From: Thermaceae bacterium
GTDB taxonomy: Bacteria; Deinococcota; Deinococci; Deinococcales; Marinithermaceae
DNA: 64,000 bases
Assembly: GCA_027067955.1 (NCBI GenBank)
Contig: JAMOUW010000059.1
Coordinates: 1 to 64,000 of the forward strand
Direction of reading: 5' to 3'
The notes beneath the pieces are model-generated. The model saw nothing but the letters and a program-made list of their open reading frames with translations. It was not told the origin of the DNA and ran no database searches. This document shows, piece by piece, positions 1 to 10,640 of this stretch (position 1 is its first letter; each line of letters starts with the position of its first letter). The position numbers and the translations under genes were made by a program.

Positions 1-2208
<2,208 letters not shown>

Positions 2209-2210
2209 AG

Positions 2211-2681
2211 CTACCACCGGTAGTGCGCATAGGCACGGTTGGCCTCAGCCATACGTTCTACGTCTTCGCGCTTCTTGACGGCCCCGCCTTTGCCTTCGGC
2301 CGCGTCCAGCAGCTCTCCGGCGATTCTCTCGATGGCGGTGCGTTCGGGCCGCTGATTGGCGGCGTTCACGAGCCAGCGCAGCGCCAGCGACTGCTGACGG
2401 CGCGGCGAAACCTCTACCGGTACCTGGTAGTTGGCCCCGCCCACGCGCCGACTGCGCACCTCCATACGTGGCTTTACGTTGTCCACCGCTTGACGGAAGA
2501 CTTTGAGCGGCTCCTGTCCGGTGCGCTCCTGAATGAGCTTGCAGGCGTCATAAAAAATGCGCGCGGCCAGATTTTTCTTGCCGTCACGCATGATCTTGTT
2601 GATGAACGCCGAAACGACGACGTCGCCGTAAACCAGGTCGGGGGCCAGCTTGCGGATTTCAGCTCTTCTTCTGCGTGCCAT
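2211..2681 (-). CDS. rpsG: 30S ribosomal protein S7
   Basis: S7 (156 residues) is the primary assembly protein of the 30S head and lines the E site. The N-terminus [12 protein letters not shown], the central [19 protein letters not shown] and the ending YAHYRW are classic S7. It lies 14 bases after rpsL and nearly abuts fusA. In other bacteria S7 represses the str operon by binding the rpsL-rpsG region; nothing here shows directly that this happens. Confidence 0.98.
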   Translation of the reverse strand: MARRRRAEIRKLAPDLVYGDVVVSAFINKIMRDGKKNLAARIFYDACKLIQERTGQEPLKVFRQAVDNVKPRMEVRSRRVGGANYQVPVEVSPRRQQSLALRWLVNAANQRPERTAIERIAGELLDAAEGKGGAVKKREDVERMAEANRAYAHYRW

Positions 2682-2695
2682 ACCTTATACCTCTT

Positions 2696-3070
2696 TTAAC
2701 TCTTAGGCCGCTTGGTCCCGTACTTCGAGCGGCTCTTCTTGCGGTCCTGGACGCCCTGGGTATCGTAGACGCCGCGAACTATGTGGTAACGCACGCCCGG
2801 AAGGTCCTTTACACGGCCACCGCGGATGAGCACGACCGAGTGCTCCTGCAAGTTATGCCCCTCGCCCGGAATATAAGCGGTCACTTCGTAACCGCTGGTG
2901 AGGCGAACCTTGGCCACCTTGCGTAGCGCCGAATTCGGCTTCTTGGGCGTCACGGTGCGTACCACCGTACAAACACCGCGACGGAAGGGGCTACCTTTGA
3001 GCGCCGGGACCTTGGTCTTCTTTTTGACCGCCTTGCGGCCTTTGCGTAGCAGCTGGTTTATTGTCGGCAA
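2696..3070 (-). CDS. rpsL: 30S ribosomal protein S12
   Basis: S12 (124 residues) sits at the decoding centre and governs accuracy. The family motifs [17 protein letters not shown] and [12 protein letters not shown] are present with the wild-type lysines of the streptomycin loop. The reading frame is open far upstream, but the conserved start [10 protein letters not shown] begins right after a TTG codon at 3068-3070, preceded by GGAGTGAGG, so I take TTG as the start. It is the first gene of the str operon; its promoter lies about 190 bases upstream. Confidence 0.96.
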   Translation of the reverse strand: MPTINQLLRKGRKAVKKKTKVPALKGSPFRRGVCTVVRTVTPKKPNSALRKVAKVRLTSGYEVTAYIPGEGHNLQEHSVVLIRGGRVKDLPGVRYHIVRGVYDTQGVQDRKKSRSKYGTKRPKS

Positions 3071-3257
3071 GCCTACCTCACTCCCTTCACTTTCCGGGCG
3101 ATACCGCCTGGGCGATCGCCCCCGTCTTGGCAAGAACCTCCCGGAGCCCACGCTGGGCTCCGATTGTAACCGCCTCCCCGGCCCTTTACTATTGGACCTC
3201 CAGGAGGCGGAAGGCTGCCCGGTGCCGGGGCCGACACCGGGGTCCCGCAACTTTAGC
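3071..3257 (-). promoter_or_regulatory. Structured 5' leader of the str operon
   Basis: About 185 untranslated bases separate the rpsL promoter from the TTG start. Two inverted repeats are visible: GGAGCCCA-CGC-TGGGCTCC at 3143-3161 and CCCGGTG/CACCGGG at 3218-3241. They could form hairpins in the leader RNA. A role in feedback control is an inference; no uridine tract follows either stem, so simple intrinsic attenuation is not obvious. Confidence 0.45.
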
Positions 3258-3286
3258 AGTATACAAGCGTTTGTAGGGTTGCGCAA
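3258..3286 (-). promoter_or_regulatory. sigma-A-type promoter of the str operon
   Basis: On the minus strand TTGCGC (3281-3286) is followed after exactly 17 bases by TATACT (3258-3263). Spacing and sequence are close to the vegetative consensus, and rpsL is the first gene downstream. Confidence 0.75.
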
Positions 3287-3755
3287 GGCTAGTTTGCGAC
3301 CGAAGCTTGACGGTACTCGCGTAGTATCCGCCCGCTAGTTAATGGAAGCTTATGGCTGATAGCCGGCTGCTCGTGGTGGAGTTATCAACGGCAATGCGAT
3401 TTCGGGTTCGTGTATAGCATGGACCCCGGGTCTCACCCGCTTTGCGGGTTCGCCCGGGGATACGTTTTGTTACGGGAAAGAAAAGGTAGTTCGTGTCCCC
3501 GGACGAGTGGGCTACCAGCGAATGAGATCCTGGGCCCATGCCGCGCCTACTCCACGGTTTGGTCACCGCACGGTAAAACGCCTTCCCTTGGGGACATCAG
3601 GGCGGGAGTTGTGGGCAATGCAAAAGCCGCAGGGTCGGTCAGCAATTGGGCGACCGGCCCCAGTTCCAGCATTTCGGCAAATGACCCCCCTCCGGCCTGC
3701 GGCTATCTCCCCCGATGGGGAGACTTTGTCAAGCCCCCATTTTGAGTACCACTCC
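3287..3755. other. Gene-free island edge between the str promoter and the IS remnant
   Basis: No convincing gene is present. The stretch contains the strong hairpin element described separately (3404-3464). Near 3727 starts TGTCAAGCCCCCATTTTGAG, which could be the terminal repeat of the degraded IS, since it lies just beyond the transposase stop. The bases 3650-3725 (CCAGTTCCAGCATTTCGGC and flanking C-runs) look like insertion-sequence debris but match nothing I recognise. Confidence 0.4.
3404..3464. repeat. Hairpin element at left edge of the island (copy A)
   Basis: CCCCGGG (3424-3430) and CCCGGGG (3453-3459) form the outer stem, with an inner ACCCGC/GCGGGT stem. Twenty bases upstream the sequence reads GTGTATAGCATGGACCCCGG. 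A similar string GTGTACAGCAAGAACCCCGG with its own CCCCGGA/TCCGGGG stem lies at 10641-10692, at the other edge of the island. About 21 of 27 bases of the left arm agree. It could be a small repeat family or a pair of structured termini. Confidence 0.45.
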
Positions 3756-4207
3756 CTATGAGAGACTCCCGCCATGTTTGTCGGCAAACTCCTGAAGCGG
3801 CAGACCTCTCAGAGGCTCATGGGGCCTGATGGTGTTGTAGGTTCTCAGCCAGTCAGGCTGTCCATGCCAGAGGATCAGGGCCTCTAGTAGACCTATCACT
3901 ATTTGAGAGGGAAGGGAGACGGCTACTTCGATCCACAAAGCTTGGCGACTGAAGTCATCGATAACGCTCAGCGTTCGAAAGGTCCTGCCGCTAGCCAGGC
4001 GGTCACTCATGAAGTCTAGGGACCAGGTTTGGTTGAGGTGACTGGCAGGGATGAGCGGTTGCGGACCATGGGGTAGCTTACTGCGTTAGCTCCGCGCTCT
4101 CCTTTGCAGACCATGACCCTGCTCCTTGTAAACGCGGGCTATCCGCTTGTAGTTCCACCCATACCCGTGGTTCTTCAGGTAGGCCGCCATTTCATTCACT
4201 TTATCCA
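3756..4207 (-). pseudogene. Degraded IS3-family transposase (OrfB, integrase core)
   Basis: The translated pieces show an IS3-type OrfB: HGYGWNYKRIARVYKEQG, then LNQTWSLDFM with the first catalytic Asp, VIDDFSRQALWIEV, and the C-terminal YNTIRPHEPLRGLPLQEF. It is dead in at least two ways. There is an in-frame TAA near 4086, and about 60-70 residues holding the second Asp and the Glu of the DDE triad are missing between WHGQP and DWLRTYN. The N-terminal part is absent. Its upstream end overlaps the last codons of the CHAT-like gene, so an old insertion may have shaped that gene's 3' end. Confidence 0.8.
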
Positions 4208-6481
4208 TGTATCGCAACCAGCAAAGTACAAGCGCCCAGCGGAAATGACGTACGCACGAACCAGGTGTGAATGTACTGGTGTTCGAGGTCCCTTTAACAA
4301 GGAGAACTCATAATATCGAGTAACTCCTGGCTCAAGTTTGTCCCAAATTGCATTGGGCTCTGTTCGAACATCGAAGTATTTGCCTCGGCTTATGCGAACG
4401 CCAATGCCAACATTTGCTGTAGAGTAATCAGATGTATTCGTAACTTTTAGCTTCATAAGACCTCGACTATTCGAGATGGGGGTACAAGACGCGATTTCAA
4501 GAAGGGTATCTTGATCAGGGTAGTCTTTAACCACGCCACAGACAGGGCATTGTAAGTTTACTCGAGTATGATTGGGGTCGCGAATGGATGTCAGATAGAA
4601 TGCGTACATTGTTTCACCGCAGTAGGGGCAAGGAGAGGTGGTCGTCTCGGTTCGCATAAGAATAAAGTTCTGTAGGTACGTTTCGACAAAATGAAAAGAA
4701 GTGGTATTCGTCAACTTCAGCAATTTGGCCAGCAATTCCTGATCTAGACTGGTGACGACATGGTCACACGTGTCAAGCGCCCTCAAAATGCGACGATGGT
4801 GGTTGGCTTCAATGCGGCCAAGCTTAAGCAACGGAGCAAGTTTAGCCATTTCATCTCCAAGCCTGGAGAGCTGCTTTGCACCGCTGCGGAGAGATATGCC
4901 CAGATCTTGCAAACCTTGGTATGATTGCACTCCCTTTTGTAGTGCCCGAAATTTCAACTGAGTGGACGAATCGCCGGCAACAAACCTAATTGGATTTTCA
5001 AGACTTACAGTCTTGAGGTTGAATATTTTAATAACCAAAGAGCCGTCCTCAATGTATGAAACTACGCTAAGCGGAAAGTCTCCTCCCTGAGGGGGACCGG
5101 TCATAACTTCAAGGCGGTTCTCAGACCACAACTTAACCAAAGAGGGATTAGTTGAATGAATAAATATCTTTTGAGGCAACTCGTCAGCCACAGTTATCTC
5201 TAAAAAATCTCCATGATCCTTTATGTGTACTTTAGGGTTGTCAATAACGTCATCTTCACCAGTTGAAACGGCGCGTTGCTCGCGATCCGTTTGAGGGAAA
5301 GAGAATTCGGGATCGCCAAAAACTACCAAGTTCGGTGCCAAGAGACCACTTTTAGAGAGTTGTGTGTTCACAACGCTCACCACATGTGCAATAGGATGCC
5401 CCTCTAAAACCAGATCTGTGAATAAAAGGTTTTCGGCAAGTAAGCCTTCCTTCAGAGTTGGACTTGCCACATATACCGCAGCCCATTCGCTCAAAAAACG
5501 AAGGGCTACGGCAAATTCTTCCCCGAAAAGGAAATTGGCCAAAGGCGCCGTTAGACAGGAGTTTGCGAAAACCACTTGCGCAGGCAGCATGTGAATTGGG
5601 ATACGATCAAGCCCAGGTTTTATGCATTCAAACCCGGATTGGCATGCTGGAATGGCCCTCTTGAAAATCCCTTGGTCAAAATGCATTTCTTGATCCCACG
5701 GACACACAAGGCCGTCTGATAACCGTATGTAGTCAGTTCTTCCATGAGCCAAGAAAGACAATACTTGCAAGGTGTTTCCATTGATGTTGTTTATTAGGTC
5801 AGCACTTGCCTTTTCTCCTGTAGCGATCGTAATATCATCAATGATCTCCAAACTGCTGAATTTCAACGCAGGGGCTAATAATAGTGATTCTTGCCCTGGT
5901 TTGCTCTGGTAGAGGATGGTCTTCCCTACGAGGGCTGAAAGTCTTTCCGGGGTGTACGCGGGCATGATAGCTACGTGTGTACTCGAACCAAATATATTCC
6001 TGAGCCTTTCTACAAGCCTATAATTTATATCACGAACTGGGCCCATTAAGCTCACATAAGCATACCGATCCTGTTTAGCCAAGCTTCTTAAGTTTTCCTC
6101 ATCGTCCAATTCAATATGAGAGCCTGATCGAAACATTGCAAAGACAAGCGCGGAGGCAACGAATGTAACGTCGCTGGTGGTGCTAATTACTAAATGGCGC
6201 GCATCGGGCGTATTTTTAGGGGAAAGCCTCCACTTCAGCTCGCCAAAAAAATTCGAATCTCGAAATCTTCTATCTTTGGCTCTTTGGGGCGCAAGCTCCT
6301 GCGGGGCAGCTTCTGCTACAGGAACTCCTAGTCTAGCAGCAACTTTGTGGACAAAGGAGCGTGTGGTCTCTTTTACAAGTACTGGCACTACGCCGCTACT
6401 TAAGCCCAGCAGGCCGGCTTCCAAGTAGCTCGATGGCGAAGATGTGGTCAAGATTCTAATCTCGTTCCTGGCATTGAGCAT
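4196..6481 (-). CDS. Caspase-fold (CHAT / C25-like) protein with zinc ribbon and C-terminal beta domain
   Basis: This 761-residue protein has no name I recognise. Residues 237-249 read LQVLSFLAHGRTD, with a candidate catalytic His246. Residues 302-312 read QVVFANSCLTA, with a candidate catalytic Cys309. Residues 385-394 read LVVFGDPEFS, the GDP motif that closes CHAT and gingipain-type domains. This His-Gly, then Cys about 60 residues on, then GDP pattern is typical of clan CD cysteine peptidases. C-terminal to it lie a CPYC...CPVC zinc ribbon (Cys618, 621, 645, 648) and a beta-rich tail (675-761) resembling CARDB-like adhesive folds. No signal peptide is seen. I chose the ATG giving MLNARNEIRI, 26 bases inside the MFS gene end, with GGGGGA before it. 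It is the last gene of the operon and AT-richer than core genes. Proteolytic activity is inferred from motifs only. Confidence 0.68.
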   Translation of the reverse strand: MLNARNEIRILTTSSPSSYLEAGLLGLSSGVVPVLVKETTRSFVHKVAARLGVPVAEAAPQELAPQRAKDRRFRDSNFFGELKWRLSPKNTPDARHLVISTTSDVTFVASALVFAMFRSGSHIELDDEENLRSLAKQDRYAYVSLMGPVRDINYRLVERLRNIFGSSTHVAIMPAYTPERLSALVGKTILYQSKPGQESLLLAPALKFSSLEIIDDITIATGEKASADLINNINGNTLQVLSFLAHGRTDYIRLSDGLVCPWDQEMHFDQGIFKRAIPACQSGFECIKPGLDRIPIHMLPAQVVFANSCLTAPLANFLFGEEFAVALRFLSEWAAVYVASPTLKEGLLAENLLFTDLVLEGHPIAHVVSVVNTQLSKSGLLAPNLVVFGDPEFSFPQTDREQRAVSTGEDDVIDNPKVHIKDHGDFLEITVADELPQKIFIHSTNPSLVKLWSENRLEVMTGPPQGGDFPLSVVSYIEDGSLVIKIFNLKTVSLENPIRFVAGDSSTQLKFRALQKGVQSYQGLQDLGISLRSGAKQLSRLGDEMAKLAPLLKLGRIEANHHRRILRALDTCDHVVTSLDQELLAKLLKLTNTTSFHFVETYLQNFILMRTETTTSPCPYCGETMYAFYLTSIRDPNHTRVNLQCPVCGVVKDYPDQDTLLEIASCTPISNSRGLMKLKVTNTSDYSTANVGIGVRISRGKYFDVRTEPNAIWDKLEPGVTRYYEFSLLKGPRTPVHSHLVRAYVISAGRLYFAGCDTWIK

Positions 6482-7676
6482 CTTTTCCCCCAAATCTCGC
6501 CAATAAAGCAGTGGCTCCCGTGATTGCCGCTTGCAAAGCCCCTCCCACCAGGTAAATTGGCCGCACTCCGAGCTCATCGGCGAGGGCCCCGCCGAGCAGC
6601 ATCGAGACCACCGACAAGAGAGTGAAGACTTGTTCATACAGGCTGAAGACCCGCCCCCGAAAACCGTCAGGCACATGAAGTTGCAGACCGGTGGTGGAAA
6701 CCACCGTAGCCACGCTGGAGGAGGTGCCGACAACGAACATCAAGAAGGCGACGGACCAAAAACCCTGCGCCAGGCCTAGCCAAGCGATCGCAAGCCCGTC
6801 GGCGACGATGGCAGCGGCGAGTATCCGGGTCAAGGTGCTCCCCGAGCCCCCGCGTGACATACGCAAGGTCCCAAGTGCTCCGAGTAAAAGGCCCATCGCG
6901 CCGACAGAAAGCACGTAGCCGTATTCGGCTGCGCTGAGGCCGAGCTCGCTTCTTACCAGTACCACGAGAAGGACGTTAAAGGCACCACTCGTCACCGCGG
7001 CGGCGGCCATAAAGAGGAAGATCAACCCCACGACGCGGTTTTTAAAAATCTCTCCAAGGGCACTCCTCTGATCAGTCTTGGTCTCAGGTTTACGCTCCTT
7101 TTCCCGGGGCTGTTCTTTAAGCGCAATCCCAAGGTAGCTGAGAGCAGCAAGGAGGAAGGTGGCAGCGTCCAACGCGAAGGGCGCTAGGGGTCCGAGGGCG
7201 CTATATAGAAGGCCGCTAAGCATGGGGCCGAGGACATGCATCGCGCGCGTGCCCACCCGCGTCGCAGAGTTGACAAACATCAGGCGCTCTTCGGGAAAAG
7301 CCGCTGGAATAAGCGTGTTCACCCCGACCTTGGTGACAAAGCCAAGACTGTTCGCGACCAGCGAGAGCGAGTAGATCGCGTAGGCGTTACCCGAGAGGGG
7401 AATGAGCAATACAGCCCCCGCCCGGGCCAGGTCGCTCAGGAACAGGATTCCTTGGGGGGCGCGGGCGCGGTCAAAAAGTCGGCCGACGAAGGGCCCGAGG
7501 AGAAGCGCGGGGAGTGCAGTCGTGACCAAAACCAAACCAACCTGGAGCGCCGAGCCGGTGAGGTCGAGCATGTAAAGCGAGAGGGCCAGGCGATGGACCG
7601 CGTCCCCAAGCGCCGAGGCCGACTGCCCACCGACGAAGATCGCCAGGTTCCTTTCCGGAATACTTTTCACCTTCAT
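6456..7676 (-). CDS. MFS exporter
   Basis: A 406-residue, 12-helix major facilitator of the drug/siderophore exporter type (MFS_3 / EntS-like). The opening FVGGQSASALGDAVHRLAL, the GPFVGRLFDR loop motif and the FRGRVFSLYEQV stretch are typical. It probably exports a small molecule made by the neighbouring enzymes. I chose the ATG at 7674-7676 because it overlaps the oxidoreductase stop as ATGA, which implies coupled translation; an ATG four codons earlier is possible. It is clearly more GC-rich than the genes on both sides, which suggests a separate origin within the operon. Confidence 0.82.
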   Translation of the reverse strand: MKVKSIPERNLAIFVGGQSASALGDAVHRLALSLYMLDLTGSALQVGLVLVTTALPALLLGPFVGRLFDRARAPQGILFLSDLARAGAVLLIPLSGNAYAIYSLSLVANSLGFVTKVGVNTLIPAAFPEERLMFVNSATRVGTRAMHVLGPMLSGLLYSALGPLAPFALDAATFLLAALSYLGIALKEQPREKERKPETKTDQRSALGEIFKNRVVGLIFLFMAAAAVTSGAFNVLLVVLVRSELGLSAAEYGYVLSVGAMGLLLGALGTLRMSRGGSGSTLTRILAAAIVADGLAIAWLGLAQGFWSVAFLMFVVGTSSSVATVVSTTGLQLHVPDGFRGRVFSLYEQVFTLLSVVSMLLGGALADELGVRPIYLVGGALQAAITGATALLARFGGKDAQCQERD

Positions 7677-8700
7677 CTTCCGTCCCATGCGTCCATCTGC
7701 TTTATCGGCGCGTCTAAACTAAGTGATTCCTTATAACAATTTTCGAGCAGCTGCACGACATCTAAATGATGTTGCAAATGTTTTCTCGTCTTCTTGCGAT
7801 CACCTAGCGCTCGCAAGTATGTGGTCAATATGTGCCTTAGAGCCGCCTTTTTAACAGCCTCCTCGCTTCGCTGCCAAATTTGAGAGCAGTCCCCCCCTTT
7901 GCGATAACGAGTGATGAGCAAAGTAGAAGTGGATGCTTTTATTGATCCGCTTCGTCCTTGAATAAGCAGATATTCTCCCGGGACAGACGAATACCTGCTT
8001 ATTGCCAAGCGGCCGGAAAGTTGTTGCTTTCTAAACCCCATCACAAAATCAGCAACATCTTCCAGTTCTAATAGCCGCGTTCCGTCGGGAATATTCGTCC
8101 GAGCCCCACACAAAAGATCAGGTATACCAAAGTAGCGCACTATTAGATCGAGGGCGTGATAACCCAGGTCAGAAATAGCTCCCCCAAGCGCAAGTTTGGG
8201 AATACCCCGCCATCCCGTATCAAACCATCTAGCATCAATCGAAATGAACATCTCAAAGCGAAATGGTTGAATGCGTTTCCACAGTTTTTTGCTAGGGTGT
8301 AGGTGGGGTAGTATGCTCGCTGGGTCAATACATAGACGGAAAGATTGGATTTATCCGCAAGGTTTACTAATCGACGCGCTCTATCAAGATTGGTCTCAAA
8401 AGGTTTCTCCTTAATAACATGTATTCCTGATCCGATAAGGAGTTGTACCTGCTCAAAGTGATACCCGGTAGGCGTAGCTAGGATCGCGACATCAAAGCTA
8501 AGGTTGGAAAGCGCTTGTTCGACACTCGGAAACACAGGAAGCTCGGAAGGAATGCTCGGCGGCTGCACCGGTGAAACATCCACTCCTCCCACTACCTTTA
8601 CAAAGTTGGGTAGTTCAAAGAGGGCGCGTGCAAGTTTTTGCCCCCGGTTTCCGTATATACCGACTACAATTGCACGGAGGGGATCAGGACCATGCGGCAT
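7673..8700 (-). CDS. Gfo/Idh/MocA-family oxidoreductase, split by a -1 frameshift
   Basis: Read through, this is a 342-residue NAD(P)-dependent sugar oxidoreductase. The N-terminal Rossmann part runs from AIVVGIYGNRGQ to ILATPTGYHFEQ and KEKPFETN, the catalytic EKP motif. The C-terminal part has the family signature GGAISDLGYHALDLI. The zero frame from 8700 runs off after LAKN; the correct continuation LAKKLWKRIQPF lies in the -1 frame. The switch point is the run of six A (8285-8290), which reads A AAA AAC, a classical slippery heptamer. It may be programmed frameshifting, transcriptional slippage, a real mutation or a homopolymer sequencing error. The start has a good CGGAGG site. It overlaps the MFS gene by ATGA. 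Confidence 0.75.
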
Positions 8701-8716
8701 GCTGCACCTCCGGAAA

Positions 8717-9042
8717 CTAGGATCCGTGAAAAGAACCCATGCTTCCCTTTGCCAATATCCTGGATTTGTATTTGCTCAATGCCGCCTCCAAAAGAGCCTC
8801 AGCATCTAGGTCTATTACATCAATTAGGCTAAGGAGCGAATACAGAACATCACCAAGTTCTGCCGCGAACTCCTTTGATGGATGCAGGGCAACTGAAGTT
8901 TTTTTCCGTATTGAGTAATATTTAAATATTCTTTCGCCAACTCTCCAACTTCGGATGTTAAATCCAGTAAATATATATCAACGGTTCGCGATACCTCAAA
9001 CTGTTGGTGAAAGTTCCGAACCTTCTCCTGCAACTGACACAT
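8717..9042 (-). CDS. MazG-like NTP pyrophosphohydrolase, split by a -1 frameshift
   Basis: Read through, this is a 108-residue all-alpha NTP pyrophosphohydrolase. The two metal-binding helices are LDLTSEVGELAKEY (ExxE) and EFAAELGDVLYSL (ExxD). The zero frame leaves the family after NITQYGKK and stops early; the -1 frame continues TSVALHPSKEFAAELGD to a natural end at GSFHGS. The switch lies at seven A (8899-8905), read as A AAA AAA. This is the same kind of site as in the next gene. The ATG at 9042 has AAGGGGG seven bases upstream. Such enzymes hydrolyse (d)NTPs to monophosphates; the substrate here is unknown, but a nucleotide-linked intermediate fits the setting. Confidence 0.72.
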
Positions 9043-9074
9043 AGAAACAACCCCCTTGTCACGAACGATCCAAA

Positions 9075-10340
9075 TCAAACTAAACTGAGCAGGTCATGGA
9101 CATTGCTTTGCATTTTTAGGAACGCCGAAATATACTGATCGATAATCTCACGATCTTCTGGCCATCTCCAGAACGGTGGCAAGGATAGCGCCATGCTTGC
9201 GATTTGGCGTGCTACAGGATGGCTTTCTACATCATTCCTATACCAGCCCTTTCCCGGAAATAGCGGGTGGAGATTTTCCGCGTACAAAGGCAATGTTCCC
9301 ACTGGTGGCGCTGATGGAATACTGACTTTTACACCTTCGGCGCGCAGCGCTCTTACCAACAAGGGTCGCGGAACATTGCTAAGTCTTTCCTTAATGTACA
9401 GTGGTTTGTATCCATACCACGCACCCATGTCAACGTTGGTTGCCACATATGGCGGTTCTATATAGTCTACTTCCTGCAACCGCTCCGTGAAGTAAGCCAA
9501 CGCTTTGTGCCTGCGTTGCTTTCGCTCTGGAAAGGCGCGAAGAGAGTGCAAAGCGACTATAGCGTTGAAGGGCGACATTCGAAGCTTTTGGCCAAAGCCA
9601 GTTACCCAGTACTTACGCAGGTCTTTCGAAACTACTTCATCACGACTACGATCTCGGTAATGGCCTAAAAGCGTAGCTCGGTCATGCATATTGGAATCGT
9701 TTGTGACAAGTATTCCTCCCTCTCCTGCAAATACACCCTTATTCGCCTGCAGCGAAAAAACCGCCACATCTCCGAATGTGCCGACTAATTGCCCCTTATA
9801 TTGGCTACCGTGAGCATGCGAACAGTCCTCGAGAAGAAACAGGTTATGTCTTCGGACAATGTCGACTAGGCGATCCATATCGCACGGGTGTCCCCATTGA
9901 TGGACCACGGTTAGTACTTTTGTTTTCTCCGTTATGGCCTCCTTAACTTTTTCGGGGTCAATGCAGCGTGTGTTTTTGTCTATATCTACGAGGCGAACGC
10001 TGGCCCCCAAGATCAATGCCGGGCTGAGCGCCGCATGGAAAGTGAGGGCCGGACCAATGACTTCGTCACCATCTCTCACCCCAAGAGCAAAATACGCTGC
10101 AAGCAGCGCGCTCGTTCCAGAATTAAATGTCACTGCATATTTCACCCGTCCTTCCATAAATTCAAGAAACGCTTCTTCAAAATCTCTTATCGGCCCTGTT
10201 CTTCCTGCTGTAGAGATGTCAGTATTACGTTGTGCAACTAGATCTTCTAACTCGAGCATGTCCGCATCTGGGGGCCATTTGTAATGCGGGTGCGCGGCCG
10301 TTACCGTTTTTTCTCCACCAAGCAGTGATAGTTTGCTCAC
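9075..10340 (-). CDS. DegT/DnrJ/EryC1/StrS-family aminotransferase
   Basis: A 421-residue PLP enzyme of the sugar-aminotransferase fold-I class. Seen are FNSGTSALLAAYFALG (phosphate-binding), VLTVVHQWGHPCDMD, LLEDCSHAHGSQYKG (Asp that holds the PLP nitrogen) and LQANKGVFAGEGG with the Schiff-base lysine. The HAHG and QANKG variants recall 3-aminosugar and AHBA-synthase-like branches, but I cannot assign the substrate. The start is the GTG at 10338-10340, because AAGGAGG lies six bases upstream. First gene of the five-gene operon; the MazG-like gene follows after 32 bases. Confidence 0.85.
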   Translation of the reverse strand: MSKLSLLGGEKTVTAAHPHYKWPPDADMLELEDLVAQRNTDISTAGRTGPIRDFEEAFLEFMEGRVKYAVTFNSGTSALLAAYFALGVRDGDEVIGPALTFHAALSPALILGASVRLVDIDKNTRCIDPEKVKEAITEKTKVLTVVHQWGHPCDMDRLVDIVRRHNLFLLEDCSHAHGSQYKGQLVGTFGDVAVFSLQANKGVFAGEGGILVTNDSNMHDRATLLGHYRDRSRDEVVSKDLRKYWVTGFGQKLRMSPFNAIVALHSLRAFPERKQRRHKALAYFTERLQEVDYIEPPYVATNVDMGAWYGYKPLYIKERLSNVPRPLLVRALRAEGVKVSIPSAPPVGTLPLYAENLHPLFPGKGWYRNDVESHPVARQIASMALSLPPFWRWPEDREIIDQYISAFLKMQSNVHDLLSLV

Positions 10341-10513
10341 ATAATACCTCCTTCCCTGCCTTGCAAGTAGCACCACTCGAGTTGAAGCACTCTATGCCAT
10401 CAGCTTTTCCTTCTCAGAAGGGGCAAGGGTTATTGGAATGGATGTTGGTCCTTCAATTGAAAGTTTGACAAGGAACCCCCCCTACCAGGGACAAATGCCC
10501 CGTTTCAATAACT

Positions 10514-10542
10514 GATATAAAAAACTGTTTGGCTGGATGCAA
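10514..10542 (-). promoter_or_regulatory. Candidate promoter of the island operon
   Basis: On the minus strand TTGCAT (10537-10542) is followed after 17 bases by TATATC (10514-10519). It lies about 175 bases before the aminotransferase GTG. The match is good for a sigma-A promoter but it was picked by eye in AT-rich DNA. Confidence 0.45.
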
Positions 10543-10640
10543 ATTGCCTGCAAACACATTGCATCTGTAGCTCTTACGATATGTGTCAATCCTTAGCAAG
10601 ATATATGGCCTAGTAAGCCCGCCAGCGGCAACAAAATATC

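Noticed and set aside
3640..3730. Possible IS21-type terminal repeats
   Set aside because: The C-rich strings are suggestive, but no partner repeat or istA/istB remnant could be found.
3756..4010. Separate small gene starting MSDRLASGRTFRTL
   Set aside because: It is the middle and end of the IS3-type transposase; the preceding codons LNQTWSLDF are in the same frame, so it is part of one pseudogene.
6482..6733. Longer start for the caspase-fold protein
   Set aside because: The extra 84 residues lie inside the MFS gene, are rich in Trp, Pro and Cys in a shadow-like way, and no ribosome site supports them.
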